Positions 23,412-34,908 of a DNA stretch of 64,000 bases are shown one piece after another. This stretch comes from Ophiostoma sp. CBS 140.51. Taxonomy: Eukaryota; Ascomycota; Sordariomycetes; Ophiostomatales; Ophiostomataceae. Each line of letters opens with the position of its first letter. Position 1 is the stretch's first letter. The stretch is taken from assembly GCA_029298735.1 (NCBI GenBank), contig JANSLP010000097.1, positions 1 to 64,000 on the forward strand. The letters run 5' to 3'. The translations under genes were made by a program, and so were the position numbers. The notes under the pieces were generated by a model. That model made no database searches. It was given only the letters and a program-made list of their open reading frames with translations, and was not told the origin of the DNA.

Positions 23412-25499
23412 CGTTTGACGATATGTTGTCGTGTAATCGCGATGCTGTTGCGTCAGACACGGTAGTTGACACGGTAGAGGATGGGAAGGGTTGGGTATGC
23501 TATGAAAGAACGAGAGAAAAGAAAAGAAGAAGCGGCAAATACTCCAAAGAGCGGGACAAAAAGATAAGATGGAGAAAGAAGGCACAGAGACGGAAGGGGA
23601 AAATCAACAGGTCACAACTCATATAGAGCAGCACAGAAGTAAATCTGTCCCTCGTGAGAGTGAAATGGAAAGACAAGAAAGAAAGGAAGGAATCTGAGAA
23701 TTGGATCTGGGAGAGGACATTGACGAGCACAAATTTTGGCATCAGCCATTAGCAAACCATCAGCAAGCGAAGGAATATTATTTCAGTTGCCCTCCATACT
23801 TCATCCCACAGTCTACGTGTCTACGGCCCTGTCTGTATATGTGCATATCTCTGTCCACTTTCCCTGCGTGCCCAACCCAAAAGGTACAAATACAACTCGC
23901 GCCCGCCCTCCCTTCCTGTACATATTTTGTGACTGATACTAGAAATGCGTCCTCGCGTACAGAGTTCACCCCATTCACCGTTCAGCCGCTGGAGTTCTTC
24001 TTAGCCAAGCAAGCGTGGCTTTGTGGCATGTACTCGATTGGGCAAACGGAACGCGTAGAGTGGTTTCATGCAGCGAGAAAAGGGAAAGATGGAAAGAAAA
24101 GTACGAAGTATGCCGTCTATCATTTGTCTACATATATCCTTTTCTGGGACTATTGAACGCCGACATCGTATAATATGTACCGATTGGGATATAAGTCTGT
24201 CAACAGGGCTGGTGGGGCTGGGCTTGCCGTTGCTTTCGAAGACAGGGTGAAAAAAGAAAAGGTGGGCCTCTCATATCTTAAGTGATTCTTGACCCCTTGG
24301 GACTACCAATCAGCTTTTCTCTACTTAAACGGGCGCCATTATTTTTGCCTTATTGGCACCAGTGTCAATGGTTCACCTTCAATGTGGAAAAAGCCGGACT
24401 ATTCAAAGAGACAAGAATCCAGGCGAGCCCCCAATAGTCTGTGTCGATAATGGGGAATAATGCTACTGCAAACAAAGAAACCATTTTTGGTGAAGAAGCT
24501 GAAAGTTGCAACTAAGGGACATTTGAGCCACCCGGAGTCTACAAAGAGCACATTGAAGGCGACAAGCAAAAAAAGGGCAAACGTCAAGTACCATCCCGAA
24601 CATTGTCCAGAATTTCAATCCCAAATAGGAAAATAGACCCACTTAAATCCAACCCTGTCTGTCGGGTCTCGCCAGGGTCTGCTCCGTCTCATCGTTATCA
24701 GGTACAGGTACGCCGCAGGGAGAGTTGTCTTCAATCTCCTCCTTCTCTCCCTGCTTCCAACGACATACTCCGTACATGTACTTGTATTGAAGACGTTGCA
24801 CCTTGGCATGGAAACAGAGACAGCGCTCTACTTCGTTAGGACTTATTCTGTAAGCGAGGGCTGCGAGGGCAGTTCTGGACCTAGAAAAGCTGATCAGGAA
24901 AAAGAAAACATATCAACAAGAGCCTGCGCATTCTACGTGTCCCTTGACTACATCATGCGTGGAGGCATGCTCCCACTGACCCCCACGATTGGAGTGGCAA
25001 TGATATTTTGCGTGCACCGTGTAAATGCAAAAGTGCAAGTATACGCGCCGCATGGCTGGTGGCGTTCTGAGAACAGGAAATAAAATGAGCTGAATCGCAG
25101 CTGAACCGCGTTGCACTTTGTCTACAATTAATGGAAATGCGAATTTCGTGTTCTCCGTAAACAATATGCGAGCCAGTATGCAGCCTCTTATCACTCTAAC
25201 GTCAACGATGTGCCTTTATTTTCGTTCCATCCGAAGCAAAGTGCTACATTACTTGGGAGTAGTAGTGAAGGTGGTTATTGGCTGGAAACTCTTTCGACAG
25301 AAAGTTTAAGTGAATTCCCCTGACCAGGACTTAGTCGTCATTATTATTCGCATATTACGTCGGCGCCGCTGTAGAGGACAGTCAATTAAGAGGAGCAACA
25401 TATACGGATCCGCAGCTATTCCTCCGAGACGTTGCCAACCAACCGTTAGCCGCTAAGAATCACACCTATTCTGCGATGCCGGCAGGTTCTCGTTGTTGA
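23412..25499. other. Intergenic region, no supportable gene
   Basis: About 2.1 kb without recognisable coding sequence. It includes the promoter of the O-fucosyltransferase-like gene (23412 onward), a purine-rich leader on the plus strand at 23510-23600, and a palindrome half site TACTCCGTAC at 24766-24775. Confidence 0.6.
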
Positions 25500-25990
25500 G
25501 CCGCTCCGTTGGCCTCAATCGTCGGCCGGGCATTCCACCCGCACTACCGGCCATGCCTCCTTCTCGGCTCCAACATCCGTCGGAGCAACGGGTGGCAGGA
25601 TCGACTTCGTCAGGCCATTGCGCTGCATTCGCTTGTAGCGCTCGGTCATACCATGTCCAACGTCTCTGACGCAGACAAACCGAAGACGTACGTGTCCTGC
25701 ACCGACCGGACAACGTCTGCGATCGTGGCGAGCGGGAACACGAACGCAAAACCGGGGTCATCGATGCCGTCCACGACGTGGTGTGCAATGAGCGGCTCCT
25801 AGCCGTGCAGCCGGCCGAAGTGCGTCGTAGCCGCAGGGAGGGCAGACATTAGACCGTCGTCCAGCGTAGCCTTCGTGATCCGGAAACACGCCAGCCCGTC
25901 GAATAGACCTACAGGGTACTTGAGCTCCAGGTCGACAGAGGCGGGGCTTCTGATTTGTCCGTTGTCTTCTTGAAGATTCAAAAGGTAGGT
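25500..25990 (-). pseudogene. Decayed, unidentified protein-coding relic
   Basis: Read on the minus strand, three blocks look like former coding sequence. The first (about 25990-25805) contains F-R-I-T-K-A-T-L-D-D-G-L-M and T-H-F-G-R-L-H-G and ends at a TAG (25800-25802). The same frame then continues with E-P-L-I-A-H-H-V-V-D-G-I-D-D-P-G-F-A-F-V-F to about 25650. A frame shift leads to E-R-Y-K-R-M-Q-R-N-G-L-T-K down to about 25510. The blocks are co-linear but broken by at least one stop and one shift, and no start is visible. I do not recognise the family. Adjacent sequence upstream on the same strand is the kinase relic, but the two need not be one gene. Confidence 0.45.
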
Positions 25991-26122
25991 GAGTGGGCAT
26001 CCCAGACTCCCCGAGAAATGGGGCCGTTATTTGGACTCGGGTCTTATTCTTGGCCCCTGGCACGGCCTAATTCCGGGCCGCAAATAATTGCCCGGTAAGG
26101 CTGACATTGGCCAATCTCTCAC

Positions 26123-26416
26123 CTGATAATGGCCATCCACAATATCACCAATGCGCATTGGGTAGTGATTGGTGCTGTCGTACGTCGGGAGCTTCTCTTC
26201 TTCTACCTGCAGGCTGGGCTCGATGACCTCAAAGCCACCCGTGGGGAACAGGCGTGGCGAGCATCCTATCCTGGACTTTTTGATGGGCGGTGAAGGACCT
26301 AGCGGTGGTGAAGCGGTAGCCATTGCGCGACGAGGTACGCAAATTGGAGGAAAATGTAAAGACCGAGACCAAGTCACGAGGAGTGAGCGTCGAGTGAGCG
26401 ATCTTGCTGCAAACAT
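26123..26416 (-). pseudogene. SRPK-type protein kinase, first exon only
   Basis: The ATG at 26414-26416 opens a 98-codon exon that ends at a GTGAGA donor (26122-26117). Its last 45 residues (F-E-V-I-E-P, V-E-E-E-K-L-P-T-Y, H-Y-P-M-R-I-G-D-I-V-D-G-H-Y-Q) are the conserved lead-in to the kinase domain of fungal SR-protein-kinase-like proteins, in which a glycine-rich loop normally follows directly. The N-terminus is Arg/Ser-rich, like a mitochondrial presequence. No glycine loop, catalytic loop or DFG motif follows on this strand, and the roughly 670 bp down to 25450 are too short for a kinase domain. I therefore read it as a truncated gene or duplicated fragment. Confidence 0.65.
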
Positions 26417-29408
26417 GTTCGAAGGGAAGGGTAAAGGTGTAAGAAGGAAACGCGAACGCGGTTGGGTGAAGTTGTGTAATGGGCCAATAAATTTGCAGCG
26501 GGGCATTCCTGCTATTAACGGCCAGTTTGCAAAGGGAAAATGAGACCACTGAGCCGTCGTGGATGCCAGAGCGCCGTTGCCGCCCTTTTTCTCAAAATAT
26601 GTTTTTCTAAAAAGGGTAAAGAAGACGGACGCCTTTCAGTTGAGATTTTGTTTGATGGGTGTTGGTTGAGGTTCATTCGCTTGCATTGGCGCCCAGCATC
26701 GGCCAAGGAGGTGCCGGTCTAACCCCAGTAATGTGGTCTGAAAATCGTGTAATAAATGCCATCTAAATATATCTCAACAATGAGCTTTGTGCGTTTTATC
26801 TGCCGCCCAATACTCCGTGAGGAATCATGGATCGTGATGCCCCCTCAAAGGATCTGTTTTTAAAAAAAAAAAATAGGAAAGCGCCTGGCGTTAAGAGTTG
26901 AGTGCCTGAAAAGGGACAATCTGTCCAGGGGGGTCAAAAATGTAACGTCAAACAATGAAACACGACCGGCCCGGCCGGTCATATCGTTAACATTTCGAAT
27001 AATCAGGCGGCCCCATCACCGTGCCTTGCTCTATTTTTGGTATCTGAAGCTGCAGCCGGCGGTATGCAGACTATGCCTCTGTGCCTTTATGTCACTGCTC
27101 CTTATTTATGTTTATTTTTGCAAACTCGAAGACAGCCTCAGCAGTCTCAAACATAAATAAGACAGGCCATCCGCAGCTGATGAAGACATTTTCGAAAAGC
27201 CCAAAAACCATTAGGCGTCCACACTGACTTTCGTTAGCCATCGATGGGGGCGATGGGGGTGATGGAGGGCCGAGGTTGGAGCGCGCCGTCAAAGAGCCGC
27301 CGCGAGTTGGCGCGATATAGAAAGTTTGCCCAAACGCCGTTTCTGTCTGAGGGACGCCACCCTGGCTGGTAGTGCCACGGTTGACATATCGAAATCGGCG
27401 GCGTTTGTAAGTGTTCGAGAGTGGGCTTCAATTTGCAATGTTCGATGAGCTTGTAGGAGGCTACTCTTGCTACCCAACCATGTTTGATGAGAGTCTTCAT
27501 CGTAATTGGCGAAGTGTGTATCTATTGGTTGAGGTCTGATGTCGATAGTCAAATGGTATGCCCGTTTCAATACTGCAGTGCAATCTTCTGTTGGACAACC
27601 TTTATAACATAAGAGATGGGAGTTATAAATTCTTTGTTGGGAAGAGGGGTTCCCATCGAGAGAAAATGTCCGGGGTAGGAGAGATACTTATACTCGGGCA
27701 GTAGTAGAGGAGGAAGGGTGTCAGCGATATATCACCGCATGAATCATGTTTTTGATACATGACACTGGAAACAACATAGTGAAAATTTCACCGAATTCAC
27801 CTGTTCATTGCACGGAAACACTCACGATGTCAGCTTTACTTATGAATACGTTTGCGGGCTGGTTACAATCCTCGTGGGTGTTCTTTGCCGTGACTTGTAT
27901 GAGGTTGATTTGGTACTGTTTTCAACTCTGACTAGGTTGAGAGGCGTCTTTCACCTACTCATAGATAGGCTGCATATTTTTCAATCATTGTCTTGTCATG
28001 AAAAGGGCAGCATTAAATATTCCTCGTCTGTAAACAATGAGGTTGCGAGGGGTGTAAATAGTGTCACGTGTTGCGACGTCCTCTGTAACACGCCAATTTT
28101 GCCCTTTCTGGGTGCAACACGTGATAAGAGCCAAGAGCTAATTTCTTCATGTTTCCCTTTATTCTCCCTCCATTTATATTTGTGACCACTGTTATCACCT
28201 TTGTGCTGTTTTAAAAATTGATTATATTCTTAGACACTTCGTTTCAAGCTCGACATACCTCATTCTGTCAATGGGGTGAGTCCACACAATCTCATCAAGT
28301 TGTCGTTCTCGCAATGACGATGATGGTTTGAGCTTCGATGTCCCCACTTATTTCTTATTCGCCAGCGCAGCACCAGGGCACTAACGGGAAGTCTCCACTA
28401 AAGCTGCCGTAGTTGGTGTGTGCCTTGTTTGTTTGCCCAGCCCCAGCGCCCAAATCCCAAACCCCAAACAGGTACCAAGAAAAGTCACGGTGAGAGGCAG
28501 CCCAAGGGCGTTTTTTGGGCGACGTAATTTCCAGTTTCCAGGATCTACTTTCCCGACTTTCGACTGTCTCTCTCTATCATCACCAACTTGGACGTTTTCT
28601 CGCGACGACTTCCACCTTCCTCTCCAGCGACCGGCGATTGATTAATTCGCCGCTACGCAACAACCACCGTGATTCACTTCTCAACGACGCGCATCCAACC
28701 CGAGTCTACCTCTTCCCCCTATTGTCGCCATCACTTCGAATTGTCATCACCACGCAGACACGGAATCATTCGACTACCGACTCACGTCCACTTCTGTCTA
28801 TCCTATTGCTTGTCAATCGAACCGTTTCTTCAGCGATCAATTGACCGCGATCTTCAACTCTTTGTCCTGCCTGCCGCCCGACATACCTGGAATCCAATTT
28901 CTCGAGCAACTTTCCCATCGAGGCGCAGTCGAACCAATCTAGAAGAAAGCAAAAAGAAAGGCGACGCCCAATCGCGCGCTTTCTCACCTACACTCTCCTC
29001 GGTAAGCACCACTGCCGACAAAACACGCGCGCCCTGTGTGGCTTTGCATCCAGGAAGTCGTCTCTGGTGCCTTGTTCGAAGCTGCGCAACGTGGCTCAAC
29101 ACGAGACGAAAAGGGAACACATTCGTGCCACAACGTCTCCCGCACAGTTGCGCACACGGTCGTACCACAGAAACAAATAGAGAACCGGTTTCAATTCTTC
29201 ATTAGTCGGGCGTCGCCCGTGTCTGTTCTTGGCGTTCTCTGCTTTGGGGGCCAACATCATTGTTCTCCTTCTGGAATCCTCCCTTTGCCAACTGCATTTA
29301 GAACGACATTCTAGAAACAGTTCTAGAAACAGTCTCTTCTAACACTCGTCGTCTTCCAGATCTCCTCTTCGACATCCTCTCTCCTCTCATCAGACAACAC
29401 CTTCCACC
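26417..29408. other. Intergenic region with a probable 5' untranslated intron
   Basis: About 3 kb without a supportable protein gene. The stretch 26730-28240 is AT-rich, with an A-run near 26862, a 7-bp stem hairpin GACCGGC/GCCGGTC at 26964-26980, and a palindrome half site at 26811-26819. From about 28500 the sequence becomes pyrimidine-rich and leader-like toward the CFEM gene at 29409. Confidence 0.55.
29002..29359 (+). other. Possible 5' UTR intron of the CFEM gene
   Basis: A GTAAGC donor at 29002 and a CTAACACTC branch-like site followed by CTTCCAG (acceptor ending 29359) lie upstream of the ATG at 29409. Splicing would leave a short leader of about 49 bases before the ATG. This is inferred from splice-site form only. 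Confidence 0.4.
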
Positions 29409-30107
29409 ATGAAGTCAAGATCATCAACGACGGAGATCGGCCGTCGCCGCCGCCTCCTTGCCGCTTCGACGGTCCTCTTTTTTGCTGCTGCAGCGTCTGC
29501 AGCCGATACCACCGGCACCACCGCCAGTGGTACTGCCGCCACGCCAACCACCGGTGACAGTACTGGAACGAGCACTCTCCAGACGGGAACCATCAGCGTC
29601 ACCGGCACCACACTCCCCCAGCTCGTGACGGAAACCGAACCCTGTGCCGTCCTGTGCTACAACGCCGCCTGTTTGGACTCGGGCTGTTCCCCTGGTGACT
29701 TTGACTGCGTCTGCGGCAACCCCCACTCGCTGGTGGTCAAGATGGGTTTGTGCGTCGGCAAGGACTGCGACAATGCCCGCCAGTTTGACTCGGGCGACTG
29801 GATTGCGGATGTGTGCAATGTCTATGATAAAGGCCCCAACAGTTCTGATTTGGCGAGTGCGTCGTCTCTCATTGTAGCGGAGATCTCGTCAGCCGCGGCG
29901 ACGGCGACAAACAACCCGGTGCCGTCCACGGGCACGATCCAGAACGGCAGCGGAACAACGTCAGCGGCCTCGTCGACGGGCACGACCTCCTCAGCGGCCG
30001 GCCGGCCAGGCATCCTTCGCGCCAGTGCTGGCGGTCTTCTTGGACTGACGTCGGTTGTGGTCGGTCTGGTCGGCGGAGCGGCCGTTGTTGTGGCGGCGGT
30101 GCTGTAA
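29409..30107 (+). CDS. CFEM-domain GPI-anchored surface protein
   Basis: A single exon of 232 residues. An N-terminal signal peptide (R-R-R-R-L-L-A-A-S-T-V-L-F-F-A-A-A-A-S-A) is followed by a Thr/Gly/Ser-rich stretch, then the cysteine domain at about 78-139, another Ser/Thr-rich stalk, and a C-terminal hydrophobic tail (V-V-V-G-L-V-G-G-A-A-V-V-V-A-A-V-L) typical of a GPI signal. The cysteines follow the CFEM order, opening P-C-x3-C and including C-V-C, but there are nine rather than eight. The extra one lies between the second and the usual third. CFEM proteins act at the fungal surface in haem/iron uptake, adhesion or host interaction; which applies here is unknown. Confidence 0.88.
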   Translation: MKSRSSTTEIGRRRRLLAASTVLFFAAAASAADTTGTTASGTAATPTTGDSTGTSTLQTGTISVTGTTLPQLVTETEPCAVLCYNAACLDSGCSPGDFDCVCGNPHSLVVKMGLCVGKDCDNARQFDSGDWIADVCNVYDKGPNSSDLASASSLIVAEISSAAATATNNPVPSTGTIQNGSGTTSAASSTGTTSSAAGRPGILRASAGGLLGLTSVVVGLVGGAAVVVAAVL

Positions 30108-30469
30108 ACTCACCACGGTGACCTTTTTGCCTATTTTTCATTGTCTTCACATCTGTTCATATCTACATACCCACGTTCTTTGTGTATTTCTCTTTTGTAA
30201 TCCCTTTCTCTATGTTTTTCTACTTTCTACTATTTTTGCAATTTTGCAATTTTGCATATATATACACGGCGTCGCGTTGATTTGGCAAAGAAAATATATG
30301 TTGATTGATCTGTCTGACACCTTTCATCCGTAAAAAAAAGTAATACATCTTATCCCAAGTCCCAATCCAAAAACGCCGACCAGTTTATCTGGTGTACACA
30401 GGTAGATCCTCTCGCTCCGCTCGAGTTTCTTCTTTTCCTCGCTCGCTTCGCTCACTCGCAAAAAAAGGC
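30108..30469. other. Convergent 3' intergenic region
   Basis: This spacer lies between the CFEM gene stop and the stop of the nucleoporin gene on the opposite strand. It contains T-rich sequence and TATATATA near 30257, plus a CGCTCGCTTCGCT stretch at 30440-30452. No gene is seen. Confidence 0.6.
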
Positions 30470-32626
30470 CTAAAAATTCCATACACACCACTCCCGCAAC
30501 GGCGGCACCTCTGGCATCATGCCGACGGCAAACCGGCCTGTACTCATAAACGTAGAGTACTGTTGTTGGACGGCACTCCCAGCATCCGTGTAGATCGACC
30601 GCGGTTTGCGTTCTGTATCCTCATTGAAGGGCGGCGCACCCTGTGGGAACCATACTTTGGCGGGTTTGCCGTCGGAAGGACGCTGGACCATGGGGACTTC
30701 TATCGTATTGTCGGCGGAGTCTTTTTGATGTTCATAAACAACACGACGGCCCTGGAAGGCGACGAGACGGGCAGGATTGGATGGGTCGCGCTGGGCATAC
30801 GAGTCAATGGGCGGGTGCTGTTTGGACGCATGGGGACCGTAGGCATTGATGGCGGCTGTTCCTGCGGAGGCGGCCTGTGGAACCACCGTTGCCGCTGGTC
30901 GTTGTTGTTGTGGCTGGCCGAATGGAGACGGCCTCTGTACCTGCTGGAAACCACTAGCACCTCCTGAAGGCTGGCCAAACGGTGAGGCAGACGCTGCAGC
31001 TGGTGCCGAAGAAGCTGCTGCGAATGGATTGGCGGCTGGCGTGGCCGACGCACCTCCTGATGGCTGGCCAAAGGGATTGGAGGGTATCGTTGTAGATGCC
31101 GCCGCAGGTTGGCCAAAGGGATTGGCTGGTGATGTCGTTGTGGCAGCTGACGGTCGGCCGAAGGGACTGGCTGAGGCTGCTCCACCCGAGGCGGCACCGA
31201 ATGGATTGGACGGTGCAGCTGTTGTCATAGATGCCGCGCCAAAAGGACTGGATGAGGTGGTAGTGCTGGCTGCCGCACCAAATGGACTCGGCGATGTTGT
31301 TGCTGCAGCCGCGCCGAAGGGACTTGCAGACGCTCCACCCGTGGCCGCCGCACCAAACGGCGATGCGCCCCCGAGCGCTGACGGTTTACCAAAGGCACTG
31401 GCACCACCAAACGCACCACCACCCGCTGCGGGGGCCGCCGACATTCCTCCACCCAACTGGGATGGCTGACCAAATGCACTGCCGCCGCCTGTCGTGCCCG
31501 CAGTGGCAAACTTGCTGAAGCCCCCACCCGCAGCACCACCTGCCGGTGCTGTACCTCCTAGTGCAGACGGTTGGCCAAACGCACCACCACCGGGCTGCCC
31601 AAACGCTGGTGCAGCGGGTTTACCAAAGGTTGATGTTGTGCCACCCAGCTGGGAAGGTTGGCCAAAGGCGCCACCGCCGGGTTGACCGAAAGCCGGTGCT
31701 GCAGGCTTGCCAAACGTAGAACCGCCTGCAGCGCCTCCTCCAAGTGTTGACGGCTGTCCAAACGCACTACCACCAGCTGGCTGACCGAATGCCGGCTTTG
31801 CGCCAAAGGGAGAAGTCGTTGTCGCCGCTACAGCAGGTGCGCCGAACGGGTTGGCGGGTGATGTCGTGGTCGTTGATGGCGCGCCAAATGGGTTCGCTGC
31901 TGGCTGGGATGGTTGACCGAATCCTCCACCTCCACCTCCTCCAAAGGGGTTGGATTGTGCAGGCGGCTGACTCCCCCTCTGCTTGCCCTCGTCAAAGATG
32001 CCCGGCGATGGACTAATCGTATTCTGTGTACATTCATCCAGCCGGTTCGGGTGCTGCTGTTCCGCACTCAAAACAAAACGCGCCGCCTCCTGTGGGCTCT
32101 TGACGGCCGTCTCCATTTGTCCCTGGATTTGCCGATACAATGTGTCCATATCGTTGACGGCCGCCTGCGGGTTGCCCGCGGCCTGGGCCTTGTAGTAGTG
32201 TAGTCTGAGTTCTTCAAAAGACTGCTCGGTCTGCGCGCCGCCAAAGAGCTGGGTGGGTGCACCGCGACCGGGGCCGTAGGCGGAAAAGATCCATGACGGG
32301 CGGTCTTCAGTCAAGTCCTTGACAATGGCCATCGGGGTGACGCCAAAGGGGGCGGGGGAGGAGACTGTTGTGGTCGAAGAAGGGGTCGCCGCATTGTTGG
32401 TGAAAGGATTGGACGAGGCGCCGCCGCCGCCGCCGCCGCCGGGCTGGCCGAACGCGGCGAAGCGGTTCTGGTTCTGGTTTTGGGAGGGGTGTTCGAATCG
32501 GCAGTTGTCTAGACGGAGAAGGAGTTAGCATGGGCGAGGAGACGAGGTCATCGAGTTCAGTTCGACAAGAACAGACGCACCGCCAAAGCGACAGTTGCCT
32601 TGCAACCAGAACTTGCACACCACCAT
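30470..32626 (-). CDS. CCCH zinc-finger FG nucleoporin (Nup42/Amo1-like)
   Basis: Two exons, 32626-32581 and 32508-30470, encode about 694 residues. The 72-bp intron (GTGCGT...TCTAG) splits the zinc finger. Joining gives C-x7-C-x5-C-x3-H (C-K-F-W... N-C-R-F-G-D-N-C-R-F-E-H), which strongly supports this structure. A Gly run and T/S-rich linker follow, then a conserved block (A-I-V-K-D-L-T-E-D-R-P-S-W-I-F-S-A-Y-G), and from about residue 200 a long FG region with F-G-Q-P-S, N-P-F-G and S-P-F-G units. The C-terminus (P-L-R-E-W-C-V-W-N-F) is compact. Family members sit on the cytoplasmic face of the nuclear pore and help mRNA export (Nup42/Rip1, hCG1, S. pombe Amo1). Confidence 0.9.
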
Positions 32627-33134
32627 GTTGGCGGTGGATGAAAAGTGAATATGAAGTCGAGTGATGTAATGCGCTGCCGCGAGGGTTGTAGAGGGTGGTG
32701 GCGTGTGTTTGCGACAGCAACGGTGACGGTTGAACAGACGAGGTTGAAGTTGAAAGTCAAAGTCAAAGGCTAGCTTTTGCTTTTTGGCCGGCAGAAAAGG
32801 GTGCACAGACGCGTTGGGATAAAAGTGGGTCTCTTGAGGTCGGTCGCAACTGCCAACCACAAACCACACTAAATCTCAGCTCCTGCCCTGCCCTGCATAA
32901 GCTGCAACGATAGCTACAAGTTAGCCCCTGACAAGCTGTGATTAGCTTCATGCACAACACGATCGACAAAACAACAGTCGACATGGAGAATCACAACAGT
33001 CACAGAAGTGGCATCAATTCAACACCATAGTCGGCAAGTACAATTTTCTTGACTATGTACATGTTCTGTTGCTAACTATCAACTAGATACATCCCACTTG
33101 TCTGTCTGCTTCGCCAGTACATTCAACCTCGTTG
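32627..33134. other. Intergenic region, nucleoporin promoter side
   Basis: About 500 bp holding the promoter of the nucleoporin gene and the 3' region of the GH5 gene, both on the minus strand. No further gene is seen. Confidence 0.6.
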
Positions 33135-34436
33135 CTACGCAGACAGCGTCGCTTTAATCATCGGCTCCAGCTGCTCCTTGACGTACGTCGGGTTCCGCCA
33201 GGCACTCCAGTCGTGGTTCAGCAGGCCCCAGGTCTCTTCAAAGTCTTGTTTGCCGGAGCGAATGTAGTAGCTGCCCGAGAGCACCCAGATGGTCCAACCA
33301 GCGTGCAGGTTGGGCAAGAATTTGGCCAAACAGGTGGCATAGACGCCCTTGTATGTGGAGGCGTCCATCATGAAACCAAACTCGGTCATGACCACGGGGA
33401 TCTGGAGGCCACTTCCAGAAGACATGGCGGAGAAGCCCGCATTTGTCAGTCCACTCTCGAGGCTGCTGCAGGAGGAGGCACTGTTTTGGTAGTTGTGCAG
33501 CTCCAGGACAATCTTGTTCGAATAGCCAGAGAAGTCGCTGAGCGAGAAGCGATCATTTCCTGGCGATAAAGCGCTCCCCTTTGTCACTGCCGACAGGTCT
33601 GTATCATATCCCAACCCCGACAAAAAGATGAGAACGTCCGGATTGGCTTGGTGGATGGCATCCGCGCCCTGGCGGACAAACTTGTACCAGCCCTGCCAGT
33701 TGTATGTCTTTTTCGAGGCCGTGGCGGCGGCACTCTTGTCGTCCGGGGAGCGTGGCTCGTTACGAAGGGACATGCTCACCAGGTTGGGCCACGCCTTACC
33801 GTGGGTGGCCATGTACGACAGTCCGCGTGCCCACTTTGTGGTATCGAAATCCGTGTCGCCCCACCATGCATTCCCGTCTGTCGTCGAGCAGCACCACTCG
33901 GCCTTGGAGATGTGGTTGTCCAGGTGGACATAGATGTGCGCCTTGTTGAGGGAAGCGGCCACGGCGTCAAAGACTTGCAGACGGGTGGTCGACGCGGAGA
34001 AGGAAGGATTGTTTTTGATGATTTGGGCGAGCACCTTTGGCCCGTTGGTCATGCCCAGCGCTTGAGTGAGCGCCTTCTCGATGGTCACATCCTTCCCCCC
34101 ATTGTCATAAATCTCGTCAATCATTTGAATTGCGTACGTCAGTCTGACGGCATTCATCCCGATCCCTTTAATCTTATCGACAATCGCGTCGATGCTCTGA
34201 AACTGCAGTCCCTCGGGCAGCATCGTGTCGGCCGCGCCGGGCCAGTTGGCACCTGCATAGGTGACGTTGTTTCCAGCGGCGTCGTGGATCCAGCGACCGG
34301 ACGTGACGAGGGGGCCGTTGGGCCAGGCGGCAGAAGTGGAGTCGACAGAGTCAACATCGAAGGTGACTGGATTGGCGACGGCGAGGCCGGCGAGGCCGAT
34401 GAATCCGAGGAGACGCATCATTCCGAAGTGATGCAT
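33135..34436 (-). CDS. Secreted GH5 (cellulase-like) glycoside hydrolase
   Basis: A single exon of 433 residues; the signal peptide is M-M-R-L-L-G-F-I-G-L-A-G-L-A-V-A with the likely mature N-terminus at N-P-V-T. The fold is a (beta/alpha)8 barrel of clan GH-A. The acid/base is in S-L-R-N-E-P-R (E227) and the nucleophile in V-V-M-T-E-F-G-F (E352). Other conserved motifs are G-M-N-A-V-R-L-T near 93-100 and H-L-D-N-H near 171-175. No carbohydrate-binding module is visible. The substrate (cellulose, mannan or another beta-glycan) cannot be read with certainty. A 473-bp gap separates it from the GH3 gene on the same strand, with which it may cooperate. The start could also be the Met at position 6 or 7. 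Confidence 0.9.
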   Translation of the reverse strand: MHHFGMMRLLGFIGLAGLAVANPVTFDVDSVDSTSAAWPNGPLVTSGRWIHDAAGNNVTYAGANWPGAADTMLPEGLQFQSIDAIVDKIKGIGMNAVRLTYAIQMIDEIYDNGGKDVTIEKALTQALGMTNGPKVLAQIIKNNPSFSASTTRLQVFDAVAASLNKAHIYVHLDNHISKAEWCCSTTDGNAWWGDTDFDTTKWARGLSYMATHGKAWPNLVSMSLRNEPRSPDDKSAAATASKKTYNWQGWYKFVRQGADAIHQANPDVLIFLSGLGYDTDLSAVTKGSALSPGNDRFSLSDFSGYSNKIVLELHNYQNSASSCSSLESGLTNAGFSAMSSGSGLQIPVVMTEFGFMMDASTYKGVYATCLAKFLPNLHAGWTIWVLSGSYYIRSGKQDFEETWGLLNHDWSAWRNPTYVKEQLEPMIKATLSA

Positions 34437-34908
34437 CTTGGTGACGATGATGGGGTTGGGATGGATGAAGACAGAAACGACTCAACAACCAAAGTACTCT
34501 CCCCATTCCTGGGTTGGGTTTCTATGATGAGTGCATTTGCACTGTGCGACAGTCACCAGTACCTGGCATCATCCAACAACCACCAACAGTTGTCAACCGC
34601 CTCCGCTCGGTTTAAGCCGGCCAAATTGCCAAGCGTGGGCACGTTGTCCCGTCGTCTGGGAGAAGTGGTAAATCGAACGGGACCATGCAATCTTAATACG
34701 GGGTGATATTACCATCGTTAAGAAAAATGAACCAAGCCGGGATACATGGCCGACATCCGTAGTCGTGTACGGGTATATTGACTCCACATTGCTGACTTAT
34801 CACTGACAGTACATCAGTACATTGGCACTCATCATCACATGCATCAGTCGACAATCAAGGTCAACAGAAACAAAGAAATTCTATTCATTCTATGAAATCA
34901 AAGTTACT
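34437..34908. other. Spacer between GH5 and GH3 genes
   Basis: It contains the GH5 promoter. CGG-N6-CCG (34610-34621) lies about 175 bp upstream of the GH5 ATG and could be a zinc-cluster regulator site. No copy of the CGGAGTNTCGGG motif found upstream of the neighbouring genes is present here. Confidence 0.5.
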
